Part shown: piece by piece, positions 38,961-46,990 of the stretch
Position numbering within the stretch: the first letter of the stretch is position 1
Layout: every line of letters starts with the position of its first letter
Origin: JAVVHH01 sp963835135
Lineage (GTDB): Bacteria > Pseudomonadota > Alphaproteobacteria > Acetobacterales > Acetobacteraceae
DNA length: 64,000 nt
Reading direction: 5' to 3'
Assembly (NCBI GenBank): GCA_963835135.1
Contig: CAWIEF010000003.1
Span: forward strand, 558,001-622,000
Translations under genes and position numbers: made by a program
The notes under the pieces: model-generated
The model's input: the letters and a program-made list of their open reading frames with translations, nothing else
Told to the model about the DNA's origin: nothing
Databases searched by the model: none

Positions 38961-40207
38961 GGCGCGCCGATGTCGTGGCGGTAGAAGCCCTCCGGCCATA
39001 CGACGCGTTCGATGGCGGCGTAGGCGCTGGCACGCGCGGCTTCGAGCGTCGGCCCGGTGGCGCCGATCGTCAGCACGCGGCCTCCGTTGGCAAGCAGGCG
39101 GCCGTTCTCGATCCGCGTCGCCGCCTCGAACACTATTGCGCTCGGCACGGCAGCCGCAGCCTCGAGCCCGTCGATGATGCTGCCGCTCTCCGGCGTTTCT
39201 GGATAGCCGTTCGCCGCCATGACGACCGCGACGCAGGCTTCGTCGCGAAATCGCAGGTCGAAGCGGGACAACTCACCCTCGCAGGCGGCGACCAGGCCTG
39301 GCAGCAGGTCACTGCGCAGCCGCGGCAGGATGGCTTGGCATTCCGGGTCGCCGAAACGGACGTTGTATTCGATCAGCCGCGGCCCGGTCGCGGTCAGCAT
39401 CAGGCCGGCGAACAGGATGCCGCGGAACGGCGTGCCGCGGGCGGCCATGGCGGCGAGCGCGGGGCGAACGAAGGCGTCCATGAGCGGCGCCGGGTCGAGG
39501 CCGGACACGGGGGAGAAGGCGCCCATGCCGCCCGTGTTGGGGCCGGTGTCGCCGTCGCCCACCCGTTTGTGGTCACGCGCCGTGCCCAGGAACACGGCGT
39601 CCGGTCCGTCGCACAGCGCGAACAGGCTGCACTCGGCGCCAACGAGGCACTCCTCGATCACCACGCTCGCGCCCGCCGGTCCGAACCGGCTTTCCTCCAT
39701 GATCGAGCGCACTGCCGCCACCGCCTCGTCCTCGGTCTGGGCGACGACCACGCCTTTGCCGGCAGCCAGCCCGTCCGCCTTGATCACGATCGGGACGCCG
39801 CGGCGGCGGACGAACTCGAGCGCGGCGGCCGCGTCGTCGAACCGCTCCCACAGCGCAGTCGGGATGCCGGCCTCGTCACACAATTCTTTGGTGAATGCCT
39901 TGCTCCCCTCCAGCCGCGCCGCCGCCGCGCTCGGCCCGCAACACGCGATCCCGGCTTCGGCCAACGCATCGGTCAGCCCGGCCACCAGCGGCCCCTCCGG
40001 CCCCGGCACCACCAAGTCGATCGCCTGTTCGCGCGCGAAGCGCACCAACCCGGGCACGTCCTGGTCCCCGATGGGCACATTCTCGGCCAGCGTCGCAGTG
40101 CCCGGATTGCCGGGCGCGGCATACACCTTGGTCGCCAGCGGCGAGGCTGCGATCGCCCAGACCAGCGCGTGTTCGCGCCCGCCGCTGCCCACCACCAGAA
40201 CCCGCAT
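38957..40207 (-). CDS. purD: Phosphoribosylamine-glycine ligase
   Basis: ATP-grasp ligase that joins glycine to phosphoribosylamine in purine synthesis. 416 residues: MRVLVVGSGGREHALVW (N-domain), VVPGPEGPL, IKADGLAAGKGVVVA (ATP), and RFGDPECQ metal site. Length and start (ATG 40207) are standard. It is divergent from xseA, a pairing common in alphaproteobacteria. Confidence 0.97.
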   Translation of the reverse strand: MRVLVVGSGGREHALVWAIAASPLATKVYAAPGNPGTATLAENVPIGDQDVPGLVRFAREQAIDLVVPGPEGPLVAGLTDALAEAGIACCGPSAAAARLEGSKAFTKELCDEAGIPTALWERFDDAAAALEFVRRRGVPIVIKADGLAAGKGVVVAQTEDEAVAAVRSIMEESRFGPAGASVVIEECLVGAECSLFALCDGPDAVFLGTARDHKRVGDGDTGPNTGGMGAFSPVSGLDPAPLMDAFVRPALAAMAARGTPFRGILFAGLMLTATGPRLIEYNVRFGDPECQAILPRLRSDLLPGLVAACEGELSRFDLRFRDEACVAVVMAANGYPETPESGSIIDGLEAAAAVPSAIVFEAATRIENGRLLANGGRVLTIGATGPTLEAARASAYAAIERVVWPEGFYRHDIGAP

Positions 40208-40253
40208 GCCACCCCCGCTTCTGCGCGGAGGGCATCTAGCATAGGTTCTGCCG

Positions 40254-41810
40254 ATGTCCGAAGTCGTGACCAACGTCCCCGAATACAGCGTCAGCGAGAT
40301 CTCCGGGGCGGTGAAGCGAACGCTGGAGGGCGCGTTCGGCCGGGTGCGGGTGCGCGGAGAGATCACCGAGTTTAAGCGCTACCCGTCCGGGCATCTGTAT
40401 TTCTCGCTGAAGGACGAGACCGCCAAGATCTCCGGCATCGTCTGGAAAAGCGGCGTCTCGCGCCTCGGGCTGGTGCCGGAGAACGGCGTCGAGGTCATCG
40501 CCACCGGCCGAATCACCACCTATGGCGAGCGCAGTTCCTACCAACTCATCGTCGAGCGCATGGAATACGCCGGTGCCGGAGCGTTGCTGGCGCGCATCGA
40601 GATGCTCAAGAAGCGGCTCGGCGAGGAGGGCCTGTTCGCCGAGGAGCGCAAGCGCCGCCTGCCGATGCTGCCGAGCGTCGTGGGCGTCGTCACCTCCGCC
40701 TCCGGCGCGGTGCTGCACGACATCCGTACCACCATCGCCCGCCGCTTTCCGCGCCCCGTGCTGCTCTGGCCGGTGCCGGTCCAAGGCGAGGGCGCGGCGG
40801 CCCGGATCGCGGCCGCGATCGCCGGCTTCGACGCGATCCGGCCGGGCGGTCCCATTCCGCGCCCCGACGTGCTCATCGTCGCGCGCGGCGGCGGCAGCCT
40901 TGAGGACCTCATGGCCTTCAACGACGAGGCGGTCGTCCGCGCCGCCGCCGCGTGCCGCATTCCGCTGATCTCCGCCGTCGGGCACGAGACGGATCACACG
41001 CTCATCGACCTCGCCTCCGACCGCCGCGCACCCACGCCGACGGCCGCGGCCGAGCTGGCGGTGCCGTCCCGGGTCGAAGTCGCAACGCTACTGCAACGCG
41101 ACGGCGCACGGCTGTCGCAGGGCCTGCTGCGTCTCGTGGGCGAGCAGCGGCTACGGCTGGACCGGGCGGAACGTGGCTTACCGGACCTGCCGGCGCTGCT
41201 CGGCGGCGCGCGGCAACGGCTGGACGACCGGGCCGAGCGGCTGGTGTTGGCGCTGCCCAACCTGCTCGCAGCCCGGCGCGCGGCGCTGGACCGCGCCGGG
41301 CGGGCAGTGCCCGACGCGCCGGCGCTGATCCGAGCCGCGCGGACCGCGGTCGGCGACCGCGCGTATCGGCTGCGTCTGGCGTTGCCGGCGCTGGTGCGCG
41401 AGCGGCGGGCGGCGCTGGACCGGGTCGAGCGGGCGATGCCGACGGCCCCTGCCCTGCTGGCGCCACGGCACCAGGCGCTGTTGCGGATCCATCTCGACGC
41501 CGCCCTGCGCCACGCCATCGCACGGCATCGGCAGCGCGCGAGCACGTCCTTGGCGCGGCTGTCCCCGGCGATGCTGTCGACGAGCTTGCGCGAAGCGCGG
41601 CGGCAGCTCGCGAGCAGCGCCGCCCATCTGGATTCGGTGTCCTACGAGAAGGTTCTGGAGCGGGGCTTCGCGCTGGTGTCGGACCGCGCCGGCCACCCGC
41701 TCACCCGCGCGGCCGAGGTCGGCAAAGGGGCACGCCTGACGCTGCGCTTCACCGATGGCAGCGTCGATGCGCAGGCCGCCGGATCGGCGCAGGGAACCCT
41801 CCCGTTCTAG
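40254..41810 (+). CDS. xseA: Exodeoxyribonuclease VII large subunit
   Basis: Catalytic subunit of ExoVII. 518 residues against about 450 in E. coli. OB-fold (about 8-105; GEITEFKRYPSGHLYFSLKD), then the catalytic domain: VVTSASGAVLHDI, RGGGSLEDLMAFNDE and VGHETDHTLIDLASDRRAPTPTAAAE. The extra length lies in the coiled-coil region that carries a 43-residue tandem repeat (302-430). The C-terminal LERGFALVSD segment is normal. The small subunit XseB is not in the window. Confidence 0.95.
   Translation: MSEVVTNVPEYSVSEISGAVKRTLEGAFGRVRVRGEITEFKRYPSGHLYFSLKDETAKISGIVWKSGVSRLGLVPENGVEVIATGRITTYGERSSYQLIVERMEYAGAGALLARIEMLKKRLGEEGLFAEERKRRLPMLPSVVGVVTSASGAVLHDIRTTIARRFPRPVLLWPVPVQGEGAAARIAAAIAGFDAIRPGGPIPRPDVLIVARGGGSLEDLMAFNDEAVVRAAAACRIPLISAVGHETDHTLIDLASDRRAPTPTAAAELAVPSRVEVATLLQRDGARLSQGLLRLVGEQRLRLDRAERGLPDLPALLGGARQRLDDRAERLVLALPNLLAARRAALDRAGRAVPDAPALIRAARTAVGDRAYRLRLALPALVRERRAALDRVERAMPTAPALLAPRHQALLRIHLDAALRHAIARHRQRASTSLARLSPAMLSTSLREARRQLASSAAHLDSVSYEKVLERGFALVSDRAGHPLTRAAEVGKGARLTLRFTDGSVDAQAAGSAQGTLPF
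41157..41543 (+). repeat. 43-codon tandem repeats inside xseA
   Basis: Three consecutive 129 bp units (41157, 41286, 41415). Units 1 and 2 read LDRAERGLPDLPALLGG... and LDRAGRAVPDAPALIRA..., each ending near LAxRRAA or VRERRAA; unit 3 (LDRVERAMPTAPALLAP...) decays in its second half. They encode the helical stalk of XseA and look like recent duplications of one unit. Confidence 0.8.
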
Positions 41811-42436
41811 TGCCTCACGGCGCCCCCGGAGCGGACGGCCGTCTTGTTCGGGCGAATTGCGGCGGCGGCCGCGCGGGCGCAGAGCAACCGTAACTCGGCC
41901 GGCACCGGCTTGAGCCACTCCGGAGGGATGGAGTGGGCGATCATGCCGAAATCGCGGCAGAGTTCGGCGACCAGGACGGATGGCGGACGGCCGGGCACGT
42001 CGGCATCCGGATCATATTCGCGCTCTGCGCCGTCAAAATCTCCGTCGAGCATGGCGTCCTCGAACTCGTCCTCGAGCTCGCCATCGATCTCCGCATCGAC
42101 CGCCCTGTTGTAGGCCGCGACGGTGATCTTGTGGGCGGAGAACAGGCGGAACACGCGGTCGAGCGCCGGGCCCAAGCGGTGCTCGCGCTCCTCGGTCGGC
42201 ACCGGCAACGTCTCGATGTAGCGCGAGACGACGATGGACCGCCGCACGAGACCGGAGATGATGGCAAAGGTGCGGACGACGGTGCCGAACTCCATGCGGG
42301 CCGGCTGTCCTCGACGCTCCGGGCTCAACTCGTCCGAGATGCCCCGAAACACGTCCATGGCGCTGTCGGACAACACCCGCAGCAACTCCTGGTAGGTCTT
42401 GAACGTCAATCGAGGTGCTGGGACAGGTTTGGGCAT
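41807..42436 (-). CDS. Conserved-looking acidic protein, unknown function
   Basis: 209 residues, not recognised. A helical N-terminal half (MPKPVPAPRLTFKTYQELLRVLSDSAMDVFRG, then LVRRSIVVSRYIETLP) is followed by an acidic stretch (EIDGELEDEFEDAMLDGDFD, about 115-140) and a Leu/Ala-rich C-terminus. No signal peptide or membrane segment. It overlaps the xseA 3' end by 4 bp convergently. The long frame with good codon structure supports a real gene. Confidence 0.65.
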   Translation of the reverse strand: MPKPVPAPRLTFKTYQELLRVLSDSAMDVFRGISDELSPERRGQPARMEFGTVVRTFAIISGLVRRSIVVSRYIETLPVPTEEREHRLGPALDRVFRLFSAHKITVAAYNRAVDAEIDGELEDEFEDAMLDGDFDGAEREYDPDADVPGRPPSVLVAELCRDFGMIAHSIPPEWLKPVPAELRLLCARAAAAAIRPNKTAVRSGGAVRH

Positions 42437-42577
42437 CCCCAGATTAGGTATTTATTCCAAATCAGCGTCAAGCGTCCTGCGAACCCGAGTGCCTAAGCCA
42501 ATCACGTCAGGTCTGCAGCCCCGCCAGCACCAGGGGCGTGCTCACGACAGCTCGGCGCGCGACGAGGCGATCAGCGC

Positions 42578-43735
42578 CTATGACCACGCTTTCAAGCGCG
42601 CGACCGCCGACCCCATGTCGGCCTCGGCGCCGCAATAGCTGAACCGCACGAACCGATGGCCCCGCCCGCGGTCGAAATCCACGCCCGGCGCGGCGGCCAC
42701 GCCGGCGTCGCGCAGCATCCTCGCACAGAACGCCTGGCTGTCGTTCGTCCGCTCGCTGACATCGGCCCACAAGTAGAACGCGCCGGTGGCGGATGCCTGA
42801 ATCGGGAAGCCGGCCTCGGGCAGCCCACGCAGGAGCAATTCTCTGGAGCGGGCATATCGAGCGACGTTCGCCTGCAGCTCCTTGGCGCAGTCCATCGCGC
42901 TCTCCGCGGCGACTTGCGAGATATGCGGCGCGCTGATGAACATGTTCTGCGCTAGGCCCTCCACCGGCCGCTGCAGGTCCGGTGGGAGCACCATCCAGCC
43001 GACGCGCCAGCCGGTCATGCTGAAGTATTTCGAGAAGCTGTTGATGACGATGGCGCTGTCGCTGAACGTGGCGGCGGTCGCAATCGGGCCAGCGTAGTGC
43101 AGCCCGTGATAGATCTCGTCGGAGATCAGGCGCACGCCGTGGCCGTCGCACCATTCGGCCAACGCCTGCAGTTCGGCGGGGGTGAGCATGGTGCCGGCCG
43201 GGTTGCAGGGGCTGGCGACGATCAGCCCGGCCGGGGGCGGGTCGAGAGCGGCCAGCAGGGCCGGCGTCGGCTGGAATCGATCGGCGGGTCCGGTCTCCAA
43301 GATGACCGGCACGAGGCCGAGCGCGGTCAGGATGTTGACGTAGGGCGGGTAGAACGGCGCCGTGAGCGCGACCCGGTCGCCACGGTCGAACGCGGCCAGG
43401 AACGCCAGCGGGAACGCGCCGCTCGCGCCCATTGTCACCGCGATCCGGGCCGGCGACAGTTCGAGCGAGTACCACTCTTTATAGTGTTGCGCGATGCGGG
43501 CGCGCAGGGAGGCTCGGCCGAACGCTTCGGTGTAGCCGAGCGGGTCGCTCGCCTGCAGCGCCGCCGCCGCCGCTTGCCGCGCGCCGGCCGGGGCGCCGGT
43601 GCTGGGCTGGCCGACCTCCATGCGGATCACGTGCGGATCGCCTGGGCGCAACGCCGCCTGCCGCGCGTTGGCGGCGGCGATGACGTCCATCACCATGAAC
43701 GGCGGCGCCTCGGCACCGCGGCCGATCTTGAGCAT
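42578..43735 (-). CDS. Class I/II PLP-dependent aminotransferase
   Basis: 385 residues, fold type I. Motifs: SPCNPAGT and ISDEIYHGLHY (PLP-binding), Lys236 in SFSKYFSMTGWRVGW forms the Schiff base, and a C-terminal RFSYCG Arg binds the carboxylate. Closest to aspartate aminotransferase-like enzymes; substrate not fixed by sequence. No clear operon partner: the Ggt-like gene starts upstream on the same strand, 1 bp after position 43735. Confidence 0.9.
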   Translation of the reverse strand: MLKIGRGAEAPPFMVMDVIAAANARQAALRPGDPHVIRMEVGQPSTGAPAGARQAAAAALQASDPLGYTEAFGRASLRARIAQHYKEWYSLELSPARIAVTMGASGAFPLAFLAAFDRGDRVALTAPFYPPYVNILTALGLVPVILETGPADRFQPTPALLAALDPPPAGLIVASPCNPAGTMLTPAELQALAEWCDGHGVRLISDEIYHGLHYAGPIATAATFSDSAIVINSFSKYFSMTGWRVGWMVLPPDLQRPVEGLAQNMFISAPHISQVAAESAMDCAKELQANVARYARSRELLLRGLPEAGFPIQASATGAFYLWADVSERTNDSQAFCARMLRDAGVAAAPGVDFDRGRGHRFVRFSYCGAEADMGSAVARLKAWS

Positions 43736-45187
43736 CTAGTTGCCGCCGGCAGCAAGCCCCGGCGTGCGAGGGTCCACCGCCCAAGTGCAGCTCTCGTTGC
43801 TGTCCGGCAGGTAACGGCTACACGCGATCGCATCGGCGCGACCCGGCGACGGCACCGGGACCGGCATCGCGCTCGCCGAGCGGAGCGCATTGTGCATCGC
43901 CACCGCCGTCGCCAGCGGCGCACCGTCCTGACCAGTGCCCACGGCCGCGGCGCGGAAGCCGCGTAGGTTCGGGTTCCAGGCGAGTGCGGCCGAGAGCAGC
44001 GGGGCCGGGTTCGGCACGCTCGCCAGCAGCAGCCCGGTGCCGGGCGCGATGCGGCCGGTCCCGAACAGATTGTCCATCGTCACGGTGCAGGCCACCGCGT
44101 TGCCGTCACGGTCCAGCGCCAGCCAGCCGGCGGATGCCGGCAGCGTCGGCAGCGTCCCACCGGTTCCGCCCGAGGCGAGCACGGTCATGGGGTCGCCACC
44201 GCCGTTGCGCCATCGGGAGGCGATGGCGATGGCCCGGGCGTCCGCGGCCTGCGCCGTTCCGCCCGCTTGCAGCGCCTGGAACGCCGCCGCCGCGGCCAGA
44301 CCGCCGTCAGCCGGCGGCGGCAAGAACGCGACCCGGTCGCGCTCGAAATTCAACGTCACCGGCACCAAGGCCCGTGGCAGGGCGTCCCGCATCGCCGCCA
44401 CCGTCAGACCGCCGCCCGCCACGGTCGAGGCGTCGGCCAGGCGGCGGGCCAGCGTGCCGACATAGAGATCGCCTACGCCCTCGGTGCGCATCGAGGCGAT
44501 TGCCGCCGCCAACTCCGGCTGCTGCAGCGTGCTGCCTTCCTGCAGCGGCTGCCCGCCCGGGCCGAATACGGCGCGCGCGTTGGGGTCCTGCAGCAGCGGC
44601 CCGGCGACCACCGCAAGATCCTGCACGAGCGCGCGCGGTGTCGGTACGCCGAAGCGCGCCGCCTGCTCCGCCGGCGACAGTAGCGATTCGAACGGCAGCT
44701 TGCCGTAGCGGACATGCAGCGCATACAGCCCCCGGGGCGTCATCGGGATGGCGGCGGGCCGGTCGGTGCCGGGTCCCGCGGCAGCGCCGGCGACGGGCGT
44801 GAAGACGATCGCCTCGGCGTTGCCGCCGCCAGGTCCGGTTCGCGACGGACTGTACGCGAGGCAGGCGCCGCCGCCGGCCAGACCCGCCCGGGACGGCAGC
44901 GTCACCCCCAGCATGAAGCCCATGGCGACCGCCGCGTCGGCCGCATTGCCGCCCGAGGCCAGTACCTCGCGCCCGGCCAGGGCGGCCCGCGGCTCGTCGG
45001 CCACCGCGGCCCCGATGAAGCCGGACAGCCGCTGCGGCTCCTTTCCGCGCGGCGGACCGCCGAGGAATTCGTCACGCAGCGATCCGAGCGTCGAACACCC
45101 GCTTCCGGCCAGGAGCAGCGCGGATGCAGCCAGCCGGCAGGCCCGGCGCGCCAATCCAGCGCGCGCGCTTCCCTGACCCTGTTGCAT
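43736..45187 (-). CDS. Atypical gamma-glutamyltransferase-like lipoprotein
   Basis: About 483 residues from ATG 45187 (45211 and 45223 are alternatives; 45187 gives a sensible lipoprotein leader with lipobox Cys31 in LLLAGSGC). The chain follows the Ggt fold: GGNAADAAVAMGFMLGVT, GLAGGGACL, YGKLPFESLLSPAEQAARFG. At the self-processing site the usual Thr-Thr-His is missing: the residue aligned to the catalytic Thr before the conserved DRDGNAV appears to be Ser (PASAGWLALD), and the GSPGG motif reads AVGTGQDGAP. It may be non-processing or of altered chemistry. No overlap with the aminotransferase downstream. Confidence 0.78.
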   Translation of the reverse strand: MQQGQGSARAGLARRACRLAASALLLAGSGCSTLGSLRDEFLGGPPRGKEPQRLSGFIGAAVADEPRAALAGREVLASGGNAADAAVAMGFMLGVTLPSRAGLAGGGACLAYSPSRTGPGGGNAEAIVFTPVAGAAAGPGTDRPAAIPMTPRGLYALHVRYGKLPFESLLSPAEQAARFGVPTPRALVQDLAVVAGPLLQDPNARAVFGPGGQPLQEGSTLQQPELAAAIASMRTEGVGDLYVGTLARRLADASTVAGGGLTVAAMRDALPRALVPVTLNFERDRVAFLPPPADGGLAAAAAFQALQAGGTAQAADARAIAIASRWRNGGGDPMTVLASGGTGGTLPTLPASAGWLALDRDGNAVACTVTMDNLFGTGRIAPGTGLLLASVPNPAPLLSAALAWNPNLRGFRAAAVGTGQDGAPLATAVAMHNALRSASAMPVPVPSPGRADAIACSRYLPDSNESCTWAVDPRTPGLAAGGN

Positions 45188-45299
45188 TTGCGTGACTATC
45201 GACGGTTTCATGTGCGATGCCATAGCGGCACGCACCCTCGCGGGCAATTCCTTCGACCCTGCCTTGGCGGCCGTGCTAACCGCTGCGGACGAATAGGAG

Positions 45300-46037
45300 A
45301 TGACCGTGCGCCTTGCCCTGCTCCTTTGCCTCGCCGTTCTGCTTCCAGGAGCGCGGCCCGCTTCGGCCGACGATTTCACGCCGGCGCAGCGCGCCGAGAT
45401 CATCACCATCGTGCGAGAGGCGCTGAGGAAGGACCCGAGCATCCTGCGCGAAGCGTTCGTCGAACTGCAGAGGGATGAGGCGCAAGGTCAGGAGCGCGCG
45501 ACGGCCGCCGCCATCGCTCGCCTGAGCCCGCGGATCTACGACCCGGCCGACGCCATCGAGGGAAACCCGTTCGGCGATGTCACTCTGGTCGAGTTCTACG
45601 ATACGCGGTGCCCTTATTGCCGGCGCATGCTCCCCGTAATCGCCGACCTGATCCGCGCGGAGCCGGATGTTAAGGTCGAGATGAAGGACATGCCGATCCT
45701 CGGCCCGGTCAGCCAACTCGAGAGCCGCGCCCTGCTCGCCGCGCAACGTCAGGGTGGCTATTTCAAGTTGCGCGACACACTCATGGCAAGCAGCACGCCG
45801 GCAACCCCGGACAGCCTGCGCGAAACCGCCAACCATCTCGGGCTGGATGGCGGCCGGTTGATGCGGGACATGGACGACCCGGCCATCAAAGCGCGGCTGG
45901 ACAGCAACGTCGCGCTGGCCCAGCAGATCGGCATTCAAGGCACGCCGGCGATGATCATCGGCAGCACCATGCTGGCGGGTGCGGCCGACCTCGCCGAGTT
46001 GCGGCGAGCGATCGCTGCCGCCCGGCAACACCGCTGA
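45300..46037 (+). CDS. DsbA-family thiol oxidoreductase with N-terminal helical domain
   Basis: 245 residues: signal peptide (RLALLLCLAVLLPGARPASA), a helical segment (about 28-80), then a DsbA-like thioredoxin fold with CPYC at Cys104/Cys107 (EFYDTRCPYCRRM) and cis-Pro IQGTPAMII. The layout recalls the trimeric ScsC/Com1 proteins used for disulfide isomerisation or stress resistance in the periplasm. Divergent from the Ggt-like gene. Confidence 0.87.
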   Translation: MTVRLALLLCLAVLLPGARPASADDFTPAQRAEIITIVREALRKDPSILREAFVELQRDEAQGQERATAAAIARLSPRIYDPADAIEGNPFGDVTLVEFYDTRCPYCRRMLPVIADLIRAEPDVKVEMKDMPILGPVSQLESRALLAAQRQGGYFKLRDTLMASSTPATPDSLRETANHLGLDGGRLMRDMDDPAIKARLDSNVALAQQIGIQGTPAMIIGSTMLAGAADLAELRRAIAAARQHR

Positions 46038-46109
46038 CGTGAGATACGTCACAGCATGGAGGCGATCTAGCCGGTAGCACAAGCCAGACGCGATTTCGGA
46101 GATAGGACA

Positions 46110-46502
46110 ATGATCCCCGGCCTCCACGATTATGTGCCCCTCGCCCCCGTGCAGCCCGAGGACGAGCTTCATGTCCTGATTGCGACGCGAGACGCGAATA
46201 CCAGGTACTCGATCGCAAACCTGCTGCTCGACGCCGGGTTCCGCGTGACGACGGCGGCAACGTTCGGGGTCGTCGAGATCTTGCTCGAAGGGGGCGAGAT
46301 GTTCGACCTGTTGATCACGGCCCAGTCGGCCGAGGAAATCACCCAGTTCGGCGTGCCGCAGCTGGCGCGCTCAATCGCGCCCGAGATGCCGATCCTCGTG
46401 CTGGAGTTCGAAACGGCAAACTCGCCTGTCGTCGTGGAGCTGGCCAACGGCGCGCTCTCGCGGTGGCCGCTTCGCGACCGCGAGAGCCGCGCCCTCCATT
46501 AA
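46110..46502 (+). CDS. Degenerate response-regulator receiver domain protein
   Basis: 130 residues that follow the CheY pattern (HVLIATRDANTRYSIANLLLDAGFRV, FDLLITAQS, MPILVLEFE) but lack the phosphoacceptor: the Asp position is Thr70 in DLLITAQ. A single N-terminal acidic residue (Asp28) remains of the usual pair. It has no output domain. It probably acts as a protein-interaction module rather than a phospho-switch (inference). Stop overlaps the convergent lipoprotein by 4 bp. Confidence 0.7.
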   Translation: MIPGLHDYVPLAPVQPEDELHVLIATRDANTRYSIANLLLDAGFRVTTAATFGVVEILLEGGEMFDLLITAQSAEEITQFGVPQLARSIAPEMPILVLEFETANSPVVVELANGALSRWPLRDRESRALH

Positions 46503-46939
46503 TGCACGAAGACGCGAACCTCGCGGGCCACGTCAGGCACCGGCCGGGCTGACAGCACGACGCGCGTGGCCGGGACGCCTTGCGCGACGATGATCCGGGC
46601 GATCTCCGCCGCGTCCGGGCCGGCCGAGGTGCCGGGCGTGATCTCGACGACGTCGAACACCACGTCGCGCTTGCGCGCCCGGGCCGCGGCGACCGCGCGG
46701 GCGATCGTGGCGCGCAGGTCGGGCGGCGTTGGCACGCGAATGCTGAGCAACGGCGGCGGCCCCGCCTCGGGCGGCGCGAGTGGAAGCGGCGGCGCCGGCG
46801 GCGCGGGGCGGACGGGCGGCTGGCCTGCGTCGGGATTGAAGGTCCGCTGATCGATCAACGTGCAGCCCGACAAGGCGGACAACCCGAGGAGGGCAGCCCG
46901 CCGCCGACCAACACACCGCGCGCCATCATTGTGCGCCAT
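46499..46939 (-). CDS. Small proline-rich lipoprotein, unknown function
   Basis: 146 residues. Lipoprotein signal with Cys26 in SALSGC, followed by a Pro/Ala-rich linker (about 40-65, APPAPPLPLAPPEAGPPP) and a C-terminal globular domain of about 75 residues (DLRATIARAVAAARARKRDVVFDVVEI... VLSARPV). I do not recognise the domain. The ATG at 46939 is divergent from the N-carbamoyl hydrolase gene. Confidence 0.7.
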   Translation of the reverse strand: MAHNDGARCVGRRRAALLGLSALSGCTLIDQRTFNPDAGQPPVRPAPPAPPLPLAPPEAGPPPLLSIRVPTPPDLRATIARAVAAARARKRDVVFDVVEITPGTSAGPDAAEIARIIVAQGVPATRVVLSARPVPDVAREVRVFVH

Positions 46940-46990
46940 GGGCAAGTTCTCCGCTTTCGCGCTATCTACAAGCGACGGGTAGGAGCGACA

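Noticed and set aside
41157..41543. CRISPR or non-coding tandem array
   Set aside because: Repeats are contiguous, in frame with xseA and have no spacers.
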